The notes under the pieces: generated by a model
The model's input: the letters and a program-made list of their open reading frames with translations, nothing else
Databases searched by the model: none
What the model was told of the DNA's origin: nothing
Program-made: the position numbers and the translations under genes
Shown: piece by piece, positions 26,534-35,867 of the stretch
How the letters are laid out: each line of letters begins with the position of its first letter
Position numbering within the stretch: the stretch's first letter is position 1
Source: JAPYTY01 sp036338435
Lineage (GTDB): Bacteria; Acidobacteriota; UBA6911; RPQK01; JADFOI01
NCBI GenBank assembly: GCA_036338435.1
Contig: JAYZCG010000009.1
Coordinates: 15,556 to 79,555 of the forward strand
DNA length: 64,000 nt
Direction of reading: 5' to 3'

Positions 26534-27007
26534 TCAGCCTTTTTTGTACTCCTTACCCGCAGCTGTCACAGCCTTGATTATTTGAGTATAACCCGTACAC
26601 ATACATAGGTTTCCTGCGAGTCCTTGCCTAATTTCCTTCTCGCTGGCATTAGGATTTTTGGTTAACAGATGGTGTCCGGCCAAAACCATTCCCGATGTGC
26701 AATAGCCGCATTGAAGAGCATAGTGCTCAACAAAGGCCTCCTGAATCGGATGAAGTGTCCCCTCAGTTGCTAAGCCCTCAACAGTAACAATTTCTTTCTC
26801 GTGAACCCGCACAGCCAGAACCAGACATGACTTCACCAACTGCCCCTCAAGAAGTACAGAACAAGCACCACATTCTCCGACAATACACCCGATATGCGTT
26901 CCGGTAAGGCCCACCTGCTCACGAAGGAAAAAAGACAACAACATTCTTGGATCAACTTCTTCACGGTAGCGTTGTCCATTGATTGTCACACAAACTAGTT
27001 GCTTCAT
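26534..27007 (-). CDS. Molybdenum hydroxylase [2Fe-2S] small subunit
   Basis: 157 residues from the ATG at 27007; a start at 27028 would add seven poor residues. It carries two [2Fe-2S] clusters that take electrons from the molybdenum site. The plant-type ferredoxin domain has GCIVGECGACSVLLEG with a further Cys in KSCLVLA. The second, helical domain has QCGYCTSGM and NLCMCTGY. Directly followed by the large subunit. The pair forms an incomplete three-subunit set because no medium subunit is seen. Confidence 0.93.
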   Translation of the reverse strand: MKQLVCVTINGQRYREEVDPRMLLSFFLREQVGLTGTHIGCIVGECGACSVLLEGQLVKSCLVLAVRVHEKEIVTVEGLATEGTLHPIQEAFVEHYALQCGYCTSGMVLAGHHLLTKNPNASEKEIRQGLAGNLCMCTGYTQIIKAVTAAGKEYKKG

Positions 27008-27138
27008 TCGGGGAGACTGTAGCTCCACTTGCCCCCAGTGTCAATGCACCACAATTCATAGGCTTAAATAGCACGCCTCCAACAAGCTCCGTTACGTTGA
27101 CTTGTCAAGCACTCGTGTCATACACTTGCCCGCTAGCG

Positions 27139-27369
27139 ATGTGGAATCTAGGCTTTCCAGAGTTAATTGTTATTTTTGTTGTGGCCCTGGTTATTTTTGG
27201 CCCCCGAAAATTGCCTGAATTAGGCCGTTCTCTGGGCAAAAGTCTATCTGAATTCAAAAGAGCCTCCAATGAGCTCAAACGGACCTGGGAGAGCGAAGTA
27301 GACGCCTTAGAACATGAAGTAAACACTCACAAAGAAGAGCTGACTAAGATCGAGGCAGACCTCGATTAG
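27139..27369 (+). CDS. tatA: Twin-arginine translocase subunit TatA/TatB-type
   Basis: 76 residues from the ATG at 27139, chosen because the protein then begins MWNLGFPELIVIFVVALVIF, the short transmembrane segment of this family. Longer upstream readings add unrelated residues. The hinge FGPRKLPELGRSLGKSL and an amphipathic helix follow, then an acidic tail. TatA oligomers form the pore that passes folded proteins across the inner membrane with TatC, whose gene follows after 59 bases. TatA and TatB are hard to separate at this length; TatA is more likely. The exported proteins in this window have Sec, not twin-arginine, signals. Confidence 0.93.
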   Translation: MWNLGFPELIVIFVVALVIFGPRKLPELGRSLGKSLSEFKRASNELKRTWESEVDALEHEVNTHKEELTKIEADLD

Positions 27370-27428
27370 ACCGTGACCCCAGATATCTCTACTACAGGTT
27401 AGTCCAAACCCGTTTCCGATGACTGCTT

Positions 27429-28346
27429 ATGACAGACGGCACCAGCAAACCTCCTTCAACCGAACCGCCGGACACCGACACCCATTCGGTTAAAGATTCT
27501 CCCCCCGATCCCACGCCTTCGAATACCCCTCCACCTCACCCCCCCAGCAATATTGATCATGAAGACAACCTTGACGATGGGGAGAAAGAAATTGGAGGCA
27601 CCATGACCTTCCTAGAACATCTGGACGAATTGCGCAAACGGGTCGTCCATAGCGCTTCGGCGGTTGCCATCGCTTTCATAGCGTGCTGGATCTTCAGAGA
27701 GGAAATTTTCAGAATTCTGGCAGTACCCATTGCCGATGTGATAGCTCCTGGTCAAGGAATTGAGGCAGGGATGAAAGAGCTGGTATTCCTGAGGCCTACG
27801 GAGCCCTTTTCCATCTGGATGAAAGTGTCTTTTGTCGGAGCAATTTTTGCAGCTTCCCCCTACATACTCCTCCAGGTTTGGTTCTTCATCGCACCCGGCT
27901 TGTACAGAAAAGAGAAGTCCTATGCTATTCCATTTCTAGTCTCCTCTACCGGACTCTTCATGGCGGGTGGAATTTTTGCCTACTATGTCATCCTGCCCAC
28001 AGCTCTCTCATTCCTCATCAATCAGTTTGGTAGACTCTTCCGACCGATGGTAAGTGCCATCGAATTTTTTAACTTTGAAATGGTCATCCTGGTGGGTATG
28101 GGAGTGATTTTCCAACTGCCCGTCCTCATTGCTTTTCTCTCCCTTTTTGGGCTGGTGACACCAGGTTTCTTGTGGAGAAATTTCCGCTATGCTTTCCTAA
28201 TAATACTCATAGTAGCTGCCGTGGCGTCACCGACGGCTGACATCCTCAATCTATTTATGTGGTGCGGCCCAATGGTGGTGCTATATCTTATGAGCATCGT
28301 CGTCTCGTGGTTCTTCCAACGAAGGAGATCACGGGAAAAACCCTAA
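27429..28346 (+). CDS. tatC: Twin-arginine translocase subunit TatC
   Basis: 305 residues. The TatC core with six membrane segments begins near residue 58 (MTFLEHLDELRKRVVHSASA), followed by the family's FSIWMKVSFVGAIFAASPYI and the LPTALSFLINQF loop. The first 55 residues are a low-complexity extension rich in Pro, Ser and Asp, not part of the normal 240-260-residue protein. An internal ATG at 27603 (MTFLEHL) would give a standard-length protein, so either start could be used. It forms the substrate receptor of the Tat system with TatA. Confidence 0.94.
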   Translation: MTDGTSKPPSTEPPDTDTHSVKDSPPDPTPSNTPPPHPPSNIDHEDNLDDGEKEIGGTMTFLEHLDELRKRVVHSASAVAIAFIACWIFREEIFRILAVPIADVIAPGQGIEAGMKELVFLRPTEPFSIWMKVSFVGAIFAASPYILLQVWFFIAPGLYRKEKSYAIPFLVSSTGLFMAGGIFAYYVILPTALSFLINQFGRLFRPMVSAIEFFNFEMVILVGMGVIFQLPVLIAFLSLFGLVTPGFLWRNFRYAFLIILIVAAVASPTADILNLFMWCGPMVVLYLMSIVVSWFFQRRRSREKP

Positions 28347-28460
28347 TGCAAAACCCAAAACAAATGTTTCCGAGACTTCCTTCTGCGCATCGAATACACA
28401 CTGGGCAGTTTTCTGTGTGTGAAGGATTATGGCTTGCCTTACCCCTACCATGGAAGCTTG

Positions 28461-29519
28461 TTACAGCCCGTTGACATCGTACTCTTTACGGTACTCTGGA
28501 GCCACGTAAATATAGCTTTGTTCGCGTATTCCATCTACGAATTCTTTTACCTGCGGCCCTGCTTTAACTTGGTATAGTTCCTGGGAAATCTCGGATCTTA
28601 CCTCCTCTAACGGCCTCTGATAGGGTTCTTTCTTGCTAACGACCCTGAGAATCTGTAGTCCATATTCGGTTTCAATGATCCCGCTAACTCCACCCACCTC
28701 CATCTTGAAAACAACATCCTCGATGGGTGCAGCCATAGAGCCCTGCTGGAAGCTGCCAATATTGCCCCCTCTGGAAGCACTGGGTCCTTCCGAATACTCT
28801 CTCGCCGTGTCTTCAAACGAACCTGGAGAGCTGAGTTTGGCGAGAGCCTCCTCGGCTCTCCTACGAAGCGCTGAAATCTCCCGGCCCTCTTTCAGAAACA
28901 AAATTTCCTGCAACTCAATTTCAGCTCTCTCGGTAAAGCGACTAATATGCTCGTTGTAGTAGGCCTGGATTTCAGGGGTCAGAAGAATGATCTTCGAATA
29001 TACGAATTGATTCAGTAAAGAGTCAATTATCATCCTCTCCGTCAGCGTCTCCCTGTATCTATCCAGTGAAGAACCTTGTTGACGAAGATATTGGTCTAAA
29101 ACCTCCATATCGGGAATACCTGATGACTTTCTCATCTCTTCCAGCGTGGTACTCACCCTCACATCAATGTCAGATGTCATTCCAAATTCTTCAGCTCGTT
29201 GCACTAGCATCTTGTTCTGGATCATAACTCTCAATACGCCAGACTTCTGTTCTTGGAATTGATCTTCCAGGTCCTGCAGACTTGGATTGTCTTGCCGAAG
29301 AGTGGCTTTAAGCTCTTCAAGTTCACGATTTAACTCAATCATGGTTATGATTTCGTCGTTGACCTTGGCAACAATCTCATCCAGGAGAACGACCTCTTGG
29401 GCCCAGAGCGCCCCGCCCCATTGAGCCGTAACCGTAGTCAGGGCTAGGAGATTCACTGTCAAAAATCTACTGAATTTTTCCACTACTTTCGTCCCATTTG
29501 ATGTCCAAATTATCATCAT
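28461..29519 (-). CDS. SurA-like periplasmic peptidyl-prolyl isomerase
   Basis: 352 residues. A signal-like N terminus (LTVNLLALTTVTAQWGGALW, cleavage near AQE) leads into a SurA N-terminal chaperone domain (LLDEIVAKVNDEIITMIELN) and one parvulin domain (ELQEILFLKEG, GGNIGSFQQGSMAAPIEDVV, EYGLQILRV). E. coli SurA has two parvulin domains and this has one. Such proteins escort outer-membrane proteins through the periplasm. The ATG at 29519 lies 53 bases inside the upstream ppiC-like gene; a GTG at 29483 would still give a signal peptide and a shorter overlap. It ends the run mfd-ppiC-surA. Confidence 0.87.
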   Translation of the reverse strand: MMIIWTSNGTKVVEKFSRFLTVNLLALTTVTAQWGGALWAQEVVLLDEIVAKVNDEIITMIELNRELEELKATLRQDNPSLQDLEDQFQEQKSGVLRVMIQNKMLVQRAEEFGMTSDIDVRVSTTLEEMRKSSGIPDMEVLDQYLRQQGSSLDRYRETLTERMIIDSLLNQFVYSKIILLTPEIQAYYNEHISRFTERAEIELQEILFLKEGREISALRRRAEEALAKLSSPGSFEDTAREYSEGPSASRGGNIGSFQQGSMAAPIEDVVFKMEVGGVSGIIETEYGLQILRVVSKKEPYQRPLEEVRSEISQELYQVKAGPQVKEFVDGIREQSYIYVAPEYRKEYDVNGL

Positions 29520-30417
29520 GCACTTCGACGGAAACAGTCTCTAAGAGTTGCTCCATATACTGATCAAGGGCAATGCGTTCCTTGTCAGTGATTAGTTTGT
29601 CAAAGATTACTTCCTGAACTTCATAAAATTTTTGAGCATGGCGCTGAACCCATTCCTCCATCATAAAAATATGAAAACCCTCTACAGAACGGAATACCGG
29701 ACTGATTTCCCCAGGTGTGAGCGTAAATATTGTTTTCTCAAAATCCTCAGGAAGCTCTCCGCGCTCAAACATTCCCAAATCTCCACCCGATTCGGCTGTC
29801 AAGCCTTTGGAATATTCCTGTGCCAAATTCTTAAAGGTTTTGACATCACCAAAAATTAACTGGCTGCGGATTTCTTCCGCTTGATTCCGTTCGTCAAGTA
29901 ACAACTCCAACACATGCGCTTGATCATTGATAATAAAATCTTTTTCATGGGCCCGGTAATAATTGTACATTTCCTGGTTGCTAATCGTGATCTTGTCCCC
30001 AACTTCCTGTTTGATAAACTTTTGAATTTTCAAAAGAGCTCTGACGCGTTCCTGTAAAGCTGGGGTTACCGACTGCCCTCCGGAAAACCAGTCGGCAAGT
30101 TGTTGCTGAACTTCTTCGTCGAGAACACTAACTCCTGCTTTATCTGCTTCCCTAAGTACAAGCTGCTCGGCCACCATTTCTCGAAATAGTATATTCTTTC
30201 GAGAAATGGAGGAATCACTTTCCGGTTCGTCTGGATCCAGGGAAACAAAGTCCTCGAATTGTCGCTCACGAATAGGTTCTCCATTAATAACAGCGATCGT
30301 GGAGGACGTAGGCCCGACGGTCTGAGCCACGTCCTCCTGTTGACACGCTAACGCAGCAACAGCAATACATGCAAAAACAATAGTACGTATAATAATCATG
30401 TTTTCGAAGTTGCTCAT
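29467..30417 (-). CDS. Parvulin-type peptidyl-prolyl isomerase, probable lipoprotein
   Basis: 316 residues. A hydrophobic N terminus ends in VAALACQQE, a plausible though non-ideal lipobox, so it may be a lipoprotein. A SurA-N-like helical part (INGEPIRERQFEDF onward) comes first, then one parvulin domain (HVLELLLDER, GGDLGMFERGELPEDFEKTI, VEGFHIFMMEEW). It likely works with the next gene on outer-membrane protein folding. Its ATG overlaps the mfd stop as ATGA, which shows translational coupling and fixes the start. Confidence 0.87.
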   Translation of the reverse strand: MSNFENMIIIRTIVFACIAVAALACQQEDVAQTVGPTSSTIAVINGEPIRERQFEDFVSLDPDEPESDSSISRKNILFREMVAEQLVLREADKAGVSVLDEEVQQQLADWFSGGQSVTPALQERVRALLKIQKFIKQEVGDKITISNQEMYNYYRAHEKDFIINDQAHVLELLLDERNQAEEIRSQLIFGDVKTFKNLAQEYSKGLTAESGGDLGMFERGELPEDFEKTIFTLTPGEISPVFRSVEGFHIFMMEEWVQRHAQKFYEVQEVIFDKLITDKERIALDQYMEQLLETVSVEVHDDNLDIKWDESSGKIQ

Positions 30418-33400
30418 TCTAGCACAGCGATCTCATCCAGGAGTGTGTGAATCTGTTTCACTAGTTCGTGGGAATCTCCCGAAGTTAATTCTGCAACCAT
30501 AATGCCTTCTGGAGTCAAGGACAGTAATCGATCCCGTTGTACCAACTCGATAACATTACGTCGAGATACAGGGGTGTCCTCACGAAACTTCAAAAAGATT
30601 CTAGATCCCTTTTTCTCTAAAGAAGTGATACTTAGATCCTGGGTTCTTAGGCGTAGCTTCGCGCACTCAAACAAATTGTTGACAGAGCGTGGATATTTTC
30701 CAAAACGATCGACGATCTCTTCCTCGAGACCTATTAACCCAGCTTTGTGTTTCGTAGATGATATCCGTTTGTACAACCAAAGACGCATACTGGCATCCAT
30801 GATGTAGTCCTCAGGAATTTGTACATCTAGTCGAAGATCAATCGTGGTTTGGACTTCTTCTTGAACCTGTTCACCCTTCAATTCTCCCATGGCTTCATCT
30901 AGCAATTTTATGTACAACTCAAAACCTACAGCGTCAATTTGCCCATGTTGTTCCGCGCCCAAAAGATTTCCAGCGCCCCGAATCTCCAGGTCACGTGCGG
31001 CTATCCTAAACCCAGCTCCCAACTCACTAAATTCCTTGAGTGTAGCTAATCGGCGGTTTGCATCTCGAGTTAGTGTCTCCTCCGACGGTACCAGAAAATA
31101 TGCATAAGCCCGACGATGTGACCGTCCCACCCGTCCCCTTAACTGATAAAGCTGTGCCAAACCAAAACGATCGGCTCTATTGACTATTAGCGTATTGGCA
31201 CGAGGAATATCTAACCCATTTTCAATGATAGTGGTTGAGACGAGAAGGTCATATTGGTAATTCAGAAATCCAACCATAACCTCCTCAAGCTGTTTTTCTC
31301 TCATTTGCCCATGGGCAACAGCCACTCGCACTCCTGGAACAATTTTCCTAATCTTGTTAGCAATCGAATCAATAGTCTCCACCGTATTGTGAAGAAAAAA
31401 TACTTGCCCCTCCCGTTTTAGTTCTAGTTCAATGGCACTACGTATGATGTTTTCGCTGAATCTGATCACGACGGTTTGTATAGATAGGCGATCTCTGGGC
31501 GGGGTCTCAATGATAGAAATATCACGCAAACCCACAAGTGACATATTTAAGGTTCGAGGAATAGGAGTAGCGGAAAGAGACAATACATCGACTGATGGTT
31601 TCATTTGTTTAAACCGTTCCTTCTGGGCTACTCCAAAGCGCTGTTCTTCATCAACTACAATCAGCCCCAAATCACGAAATTCGACATCCTTTGATAGAAG
31701 TCGATGAGTTCCGATGAGCACATCCACTATCCCAGATTTTGCCCTTCGGAGTGTCTTTGACTGTTCCCTTAGGCTCTGAAAACGGCTGACCATTTCAATA
31801 TTTACCGGAAAACCCTGAAAACGCTCTTTGAAAGTGCTGAGATGCTGAAAGACGAGAACCGTAGTAGGGGCCAACACGGCCACTTGTTTGTTGCCATTAA
31901 CGGCCTTGAAAGCCGCTCTCATCGCAATCTCAGTTTTCCCGTAGCCGACATCCCCACAAATGAGACGATCCATTGGTGACGTTGCTTCCATATCCGATTT
32001 CACATCCTGGATAGCTGCTAATTGATCGAATGTTTCATCATGTTCAAACACTTCATCAAACTCACAGCTCAAGATGTCATCGGGAGAAAAGGAATGTCCC
32101 TGGGCAAGTTCCCGGCGAGCATAGAGTTTGAGCAAGTCCCCAGCCAAATCACGCATTGATCTCCTAATGCGTTTTTTTGTTTTACTCCAAGAAGCGCCTC
32201 CTAACCTGTCGACACGCGGCGATGCATCACCCGCTCCGCTGTACTTGTGTACGAGATCCAGTCGATCGATAGGGAGATATAGCTTAGCTCCATTCTGATA
32301 TATAAGAACTACAAATTCTTTTTTCTCCCTGCCCACTCCAAGTTGCTTCAGCCCGCCGAATCTCCCAATACCATGATCCAGATGAACGACGTAGCTGCCC
32401 TCCTTAAGATCCCGAAAATCGGACAGAAATTTTGAGGTTATCTCACTGTGGGTAGTCCTCCTGGTAACTGACTTGAGCTGGCTTTCTTCAAAAATATTGT
32501 CTTGAGTTAGAACGTGAAGCCCTAATTCAGCGGAGTAGAATCCCTCCGAAAGATTTCCTTGCAGAACCGAGATATTATGTGACAGTGCCTGATCGATTCC
32601 ACTCTTCACAAGATGTACCTGGACCTCATACTCACCCAAAAGATCAATGATGCGTTCGGCTATTCCCAAAGAATTGGTGACAAAAACAACTCTTTCTTGA
32701 GCCACCCGCCACTTCTCTACATCAGCCATAAAATCCTGAATTCTACCTTGATACTTGCGTTCTAACTGGAAATCAAAACGGGAGATATCCTCATTGGAAT
32801 CAATAATTTGAGCGACAGAAAACATCTTGTGTGTTGATAGTTCTTGACACAATGACGGAGCATCAAAAAATAGCTTATCTGGAGGTAGGACAAGTCCTCC
32901 ACTCGCATGTCTTTCCTGAAAAATCCCTCTTTGACGGATATGAAATAATTCAAGTTCTTCCAGAAAACTATCCAAGTGAGGTGCAATAACCGTACAATTC
33001 TGTACATCTGGGAAAAATTCTAAAAGACAATGAGTGTGATCTTTCACCAAGGGGAAGGCATATTCAAAACCATTGAACAGTTCTCGGCTTCCGGTGAATT
33101 GCATCTTTTCCTGCAAAGCTGCAGCAAAACGGACCTCATTCCAGTACTCAGGAGCTTCCTCATGCCAGCGTAACACCTCGGAGTCGGTCAAAACCATCTC
33201 GCGCATAGGTACCACTTCACAAAAATCAATTCGTTTGATTGAACGCTGGGTGACCGGATCAAATTCTCGAATGGACTCAATTTCATCTCCAAAAAACTCA
33301 ACTCGCACGGGATTACTTTGAGCGGGGGAAAAAATATCTAGGATTCCTCCCCTAACTGAATAGTCACCGACCTCACTGACTGGATCTTGCAACAAATAAC

Positions 33401-33944
33401 CAGCCTGCACAATTTTATTGATCAAGTGATCCAGAGGCAAAAAGCTGCCCGATTCTAGATGAACGCAATGGCTCATAAAGTCCACAGGCGATGGCATCTT
33501 GGTTGCCATGGATGTCATAGGAACTACAACGAATCCCTTATATCCATTTAAAAGCTTCCAAAGAGCAGTGGACCGTTTTGATGCAATTGCCGGATGCGGG
33601 GAAAGATCTCGGTACGGATCTGTCTCGACACCGGGGAGGATGAGAATCTTGTCGCGCCTCCCCGGGGCCATGAAAACGCTCAAATTAGCTGCTATCGTCT
33701 CAGCTTCTCGATTGTTGAGGCACAGCCAGAGATAAAGGCCGGGAGCTCGCCGAAAAAGTGAAGAAAAAACTAGGGTAGAATCAGGCCCGTGAAGACCCTC
33801 TAGAAGAGTAAACCCTTCCAGCTTGTCGGCCAACTGCTGGAAGATTGTCAAACTATCGTCCGCAAATCGATAAGTACTTTTATCCTCGGACCTTTTGTAT
33901 GATGCGTGATGTTGAGAATTCTTCTTCAAAATCGACTGAGACAA
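30414..33944 (-). CDS. mfd: Transcription-repair coupling factor Mfd
   Basis: 1,176 residues, normal for Mfd, which displaces RNA polymerase stalled at DNA lesions and recruits UvrABC. An N-terminal UvrB-like part (SLFRRAPGLYLWLCLNNREA, DYSVRGGILDIFSP), the RNA-polymerase-binding domain (GSYVVHLDHGIGRFGGL), and the RecG-like motor with Walker A GDVGYGKTEIAMRAAF, DEEQRFGV and SATPIPRTLNMSL are present, then LRGRVGRSHRRAYAYFL and the C-terminal TRCF domain. The start is unsure: the TTG at 33944 overlaps the upstream gene by 65 bases, and no better start with a ribosome binding site is seen. Coupled by an ATGA overlap to the ppiC-like gene downstream. Confidence 0.96.
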   Translation of the reverse strand: MSQSILKKNSQHHASYKRSEDKSTYRFADDSLTIFQQLADKLEGFTLLEGLHGPDSTLVFSSLFRRAPGLYLWLCLNNREAETIAANLSVFMAPGRRDKILILPGVETDPYRDLSPHPAIASKRSTALWKLLNGYKGFVVVPMTSMATKMPSPVDFMSHCVHLESGSFLPLDHLINKIVQAGYLLQDPVSEVGDYSVRGGILDIFSPAQSNPVRVEFFGDEIESIREFDPVTQRSIKRIDFCEVVPMREMVLTDSEVLRWHEEAPEYWNEVRFAAALQEKMQFTGSRELFNGFEYAFPLVKDHTHCLLEFFPDVQNCTVIAPHLDSFLEELELFHIRQRGIFQERHASGGLVLPPDKLFFDAPSLCQELSTHKMFSVAQIIDSNEDISRFDFQLERKYQGRIQDFMADVEKWRVAQERVVFVTNSLGIAERIIDLLGEYEVQVHLVKSGIDQALSHNISVLQGNLSEGFYSAELGLHVLTQDNIFEESQLKSVTRRTTHSEITSKFLSDFRDLKEGSYVVHLDHGIGRFGGLKQLGVGREKKEFVVLIYQNGAKLYLPIDRLDLVHKYSGAGDASPRVDRLGGASWSKTKKRIRRSMRDLAGDLLKLYARRELAQGHSFSPDDILSCEFDEVFEHDETFDQLAAIQDVKSDMEATSPMDRLICGDVGYGKTEIAMRAAFKAVNGNKQVAVLAPTTVLVFQHLSTFKERFQGFPVNIEMVSRFQSLREQSKTLRRAKSGIVDVLIGTHRLLSKDVEFRDLGLIVVDEEQRFGVAQKERFKQMKPSVDVLSLSATPIPRTLNMSLVGLRDISIIETPPRDRLSIQTVVIRFSENIIRSAIELELKREGQVFFLHNTVETIDSIANKIRKIVPGVRVAVAHGQMREKQLEEVMVGFLNYQYDLLVSTTIIENGLDIPRANTLIVNRADRFGLAQLYQLRGRVGRSHRRAYAYFLVPSEETLTRDANRRLATLKEFSELGAGFRIAARDLEIRGAGNLLGAEQHGQIDAVGFELYIKLLDEAMGELKGEQVQEEVQTTIDLRLDVQIPEDYIMDASMRLWLYKRISSTKHKAGLIGLEEEIVDRFGKYPRSVNNLFECAKLRLRTQDLSITSLEKKGSRIFLKFREDTPVSRRNVIELVQRDRLLSLTPEGIMVAELTSGDSHELVKQIHTLLDEIAVLE

Positions 33945-34359
33945 CCCTTCCCTGATTTGCTTCCACCACTTGTCTCCCTAGGATCTCATCCACAGGCCAA
34001 TCACCTCCCTTTACTAAAACTGTAGGCAATAGCTCCTCAATCAGATTTTCAGGGGTCTCCTCCTCAAATACAGTAACAAAATCAACACAACTCAAAGCAC
34101 CCATAATTTCCATTCTCTCCTTTTCAGAGAGAATGGGTCGAGCTTCTCCTTTAATGTGCCTGACCGACCTATCACTATTAAGAGCTACGATCAGTACATC
34201 CCCTTGAATTCGGGCTTTCTCCAGATACCGTACATGCCCAGGATGGAGCAAATCAAAACATCCGTTGGTGAAAACGACAGTTTTCCCGTCAGATTTGAGT
34301 CCCTCTACAATTTTCCGCAATGCCTGACGTGATTTGATCTTTGATTGAGCACTTCTCAT
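33880..34359 (-). CDS. rfaE2: HldE C-terminal-type heptose-1-phosphate adenylyltransferase
   Basis: 159 residues, a stand-alone nucleotidyltransferase of the cytidylyltransferase-like fold with the motifs FTNGCFDLLHPGHVRYLEKA and ISTSR-like FSTSRIIQK. It corresponds to the second domain of HldE/RfaE, which adenylates D-beta-heptose-1-phosphate for LPS core synthesis. No kinase domain is fused. A lipopolysaccharide role is inferred from the family; other nucleotidyl transfers are possible. It lies between glmM and mfd on the same strand. Confidence 0.85.
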   Translation of the reverse strand: MRSAQSKIKSRQALRKIVEGLKSDGKTVVFTNGCFDLLHPGHVRYLEKARIQGDVLIVALNSDRSVRHIKGEARPILSEKERMEIMGALSCVDFVTVFEEETPENLIEELLPTVLVKGGDWPVDEILGRQVVEANQGRVVSVDFEEEFSTSRIIQKVRG

Positions 34360-34507
34360 TTTTAAAACAGAAAAAACAAAATATAAGAAAAATACAAATA
34401 CCGGAAATCAGATTCTACAACCAACATGCAAAGTTTGGCCTCCATGTTAGTTGTCAACTGGGAAAGATCTACTTCACAAGTTGGCGTCACTGAAAATAGA
34501 TGCCTCA

Positions 34508-35866
34508 TTAATTAAGCTCTTTATCACCCAGTTTTTCCTCAAACTGAAACGCAATGGCTTCTGCATGATGTCTAATTTCCTTTTCTCTTTCCCCCTCCAC
34601 CATAACCCGTACTAATCGTTCCGTTCCCGAGTAACGAACCAACACCCTTCCCGTTTTACCCAATCTCTTCTCAGCCATCTTAATCTCATGCTGGATCCCC
34701 GGAATCTGTGAGAAGTCTTTCTTTTCCTTGATTGGGACATTAAGAATGATCTGCGGCAGTTTCCAGAAACCGTCTACTAACTCTCCTAACGATCTTCCTT
34801 CCCGAATCATGATGTCAGCCATTTTCAACGCCGTAATGATTCCATCACCGGCTAAAGAGTGTGCTCTCATAATGATGTGCCCAGAAGGCTCTCCTCCTAA
34901 TACATGATTTTCCCGGAGCATCGTAGCCAACACATGCCGGTCCCCAACTTGGGTACGCACAATCCTCAAGTTTTCTCTTTCAAGAGCTATTTCTAAACCC
35001 TGATTTGCCATAACCGTTGTCACTACACATTGACTTGGTAACTCATTCATCTTTTGGAAAAACCGAGCTAGAACGTATAGAATCTGATCACCGTCCAGTA
35101 CATTGCCTTCCCCGTCACAAAAGACAGATCGATCGGAGTCTCCATCAAGTGCTACCCCCAGGGAGGCTTTGGTATCAATGACTTTACGGATCATTTCGGT
35201 AGGACAAACTGCCCCACAATCTTCGTTAATATTGTGTCCATTCGGATTGACATTGAGAGGCACAACCTCAACTCCTAAATCCTCGAAAACATGAGCGGCA
35301 ATGTGAAATGCCGCTCCATGAGCACAATCAATCACTATCTTCAAATGACTCAACGAGTCTACCGATGGCACAGACTTGAGAAATGAAATGTAACTATTGA
35401 CCAATTCCTGGTCGAATGAACAGATTTCCGGTGGCTCAGTCTGTTCGGTAATTAGCGGCAAAGTGTCTAGATCAGAATCAGCAACTACTGCCTGTTCAAT
35501 CCATTTTTCTTCTTCATCAGTTAGCTTTAGTCCTTCATTGGAGAAAATCTTAATACCATTGTCCCCGAAGGGATTGTGTGAAGCAGAGATCATAATTCCG
35601 GCATCAAAATCTCTCTGACTGCAAAGAATTGCTATAGCTGGAGTGGTAATCACATTAGCCAAGGTAACCTCCCCACCCACACCCACGATAGCCTCTTCGA
35701 GAACTCGAGTGATCCAAGGTCCACTAATACGGGTATCACGGCCAATCAGGACCTTGCGTCTTCCCGAACGGACGATAGCCTTACCTAGTTTATAAATGGT
35801 AGCCACATCTATGGGCTCTTGACCGGCAACTCCGCGAATGCCATCTGTCCCAAACATCCTGCGCAT
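34508..35866 (-). CDS. glmM: Phosphoglucosamine mutase
   Basis: About 453 residues from the ATG at 35866, which falls just after the cdaR stop; longer readings would run back into cdaR. Converts glucosamine-6-phosphate to glucosamine-1-phosphate for peptidoglycan and LPS. The start MFGTDGIRGVAG, the phosphoserine loop ISASHNPFGDNG, the Mg site LDGDSDRS and the C-terminal phosphate site RYSGTERLVRVMVEG are present. GlmM next to cdaA-cdaR is a well-known linkage, and GlmM binds and inhibits CdaA in Firmicutes. Confidence 0.96.
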   Translation of the reverse strand: MRRMFGTDGIRGVAGQEPIDVATIYKLGKAIVRSGRRKVLIGRDTRISGPWITRVLEEAIVGVGGEVTLANVITTPAIAILCSQRDFDAGIMISASHNPFGDNGIKIFSNEGLKLTDEEEKWIEQAVVADSDLDTLPLITEQTEPPEICSFDQELVNSYISFLKSVPSVDSLSHLKIVIDCAHGAAFHIAAHVFEDLGVEVVPLNVNPNGHNINEDCGAVCPTEMIRKVIDTKASLGVALDGDSDRSVFCDGEGNVLDGDQILYVLARFFQKMNELPSQCVVTTVMANQGLEIALERENLRIVRTQVGDRHVLATMLRENHVLGGEPSGHIIMRAHSLAGDGIITALKMADIMIREGRSLGELVDGFWKLPQIILNVPIKEKKDFSQIPGIQHEIKMAEKRLGKTGRVLVRYSGTERLVRVMVEGEREKEIRHHAEAIAFQFEEKLGDKELN

Positions 35867-35867
35867 A

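Noticed and set aside
26983..27138. A longer TatA start at 26983
   Set aside because: The added 52 residues overlap the CoxS-like gene and do not match the family. The ATG at 27139 starts exactly at the TatA membrane segment.
28347..28460. Bidirectional terminator between tatC and surA
   Set aside because: ACACAC and GTGTGT can pair over six bases, but the stem is weak and there is no T-run on either strand.
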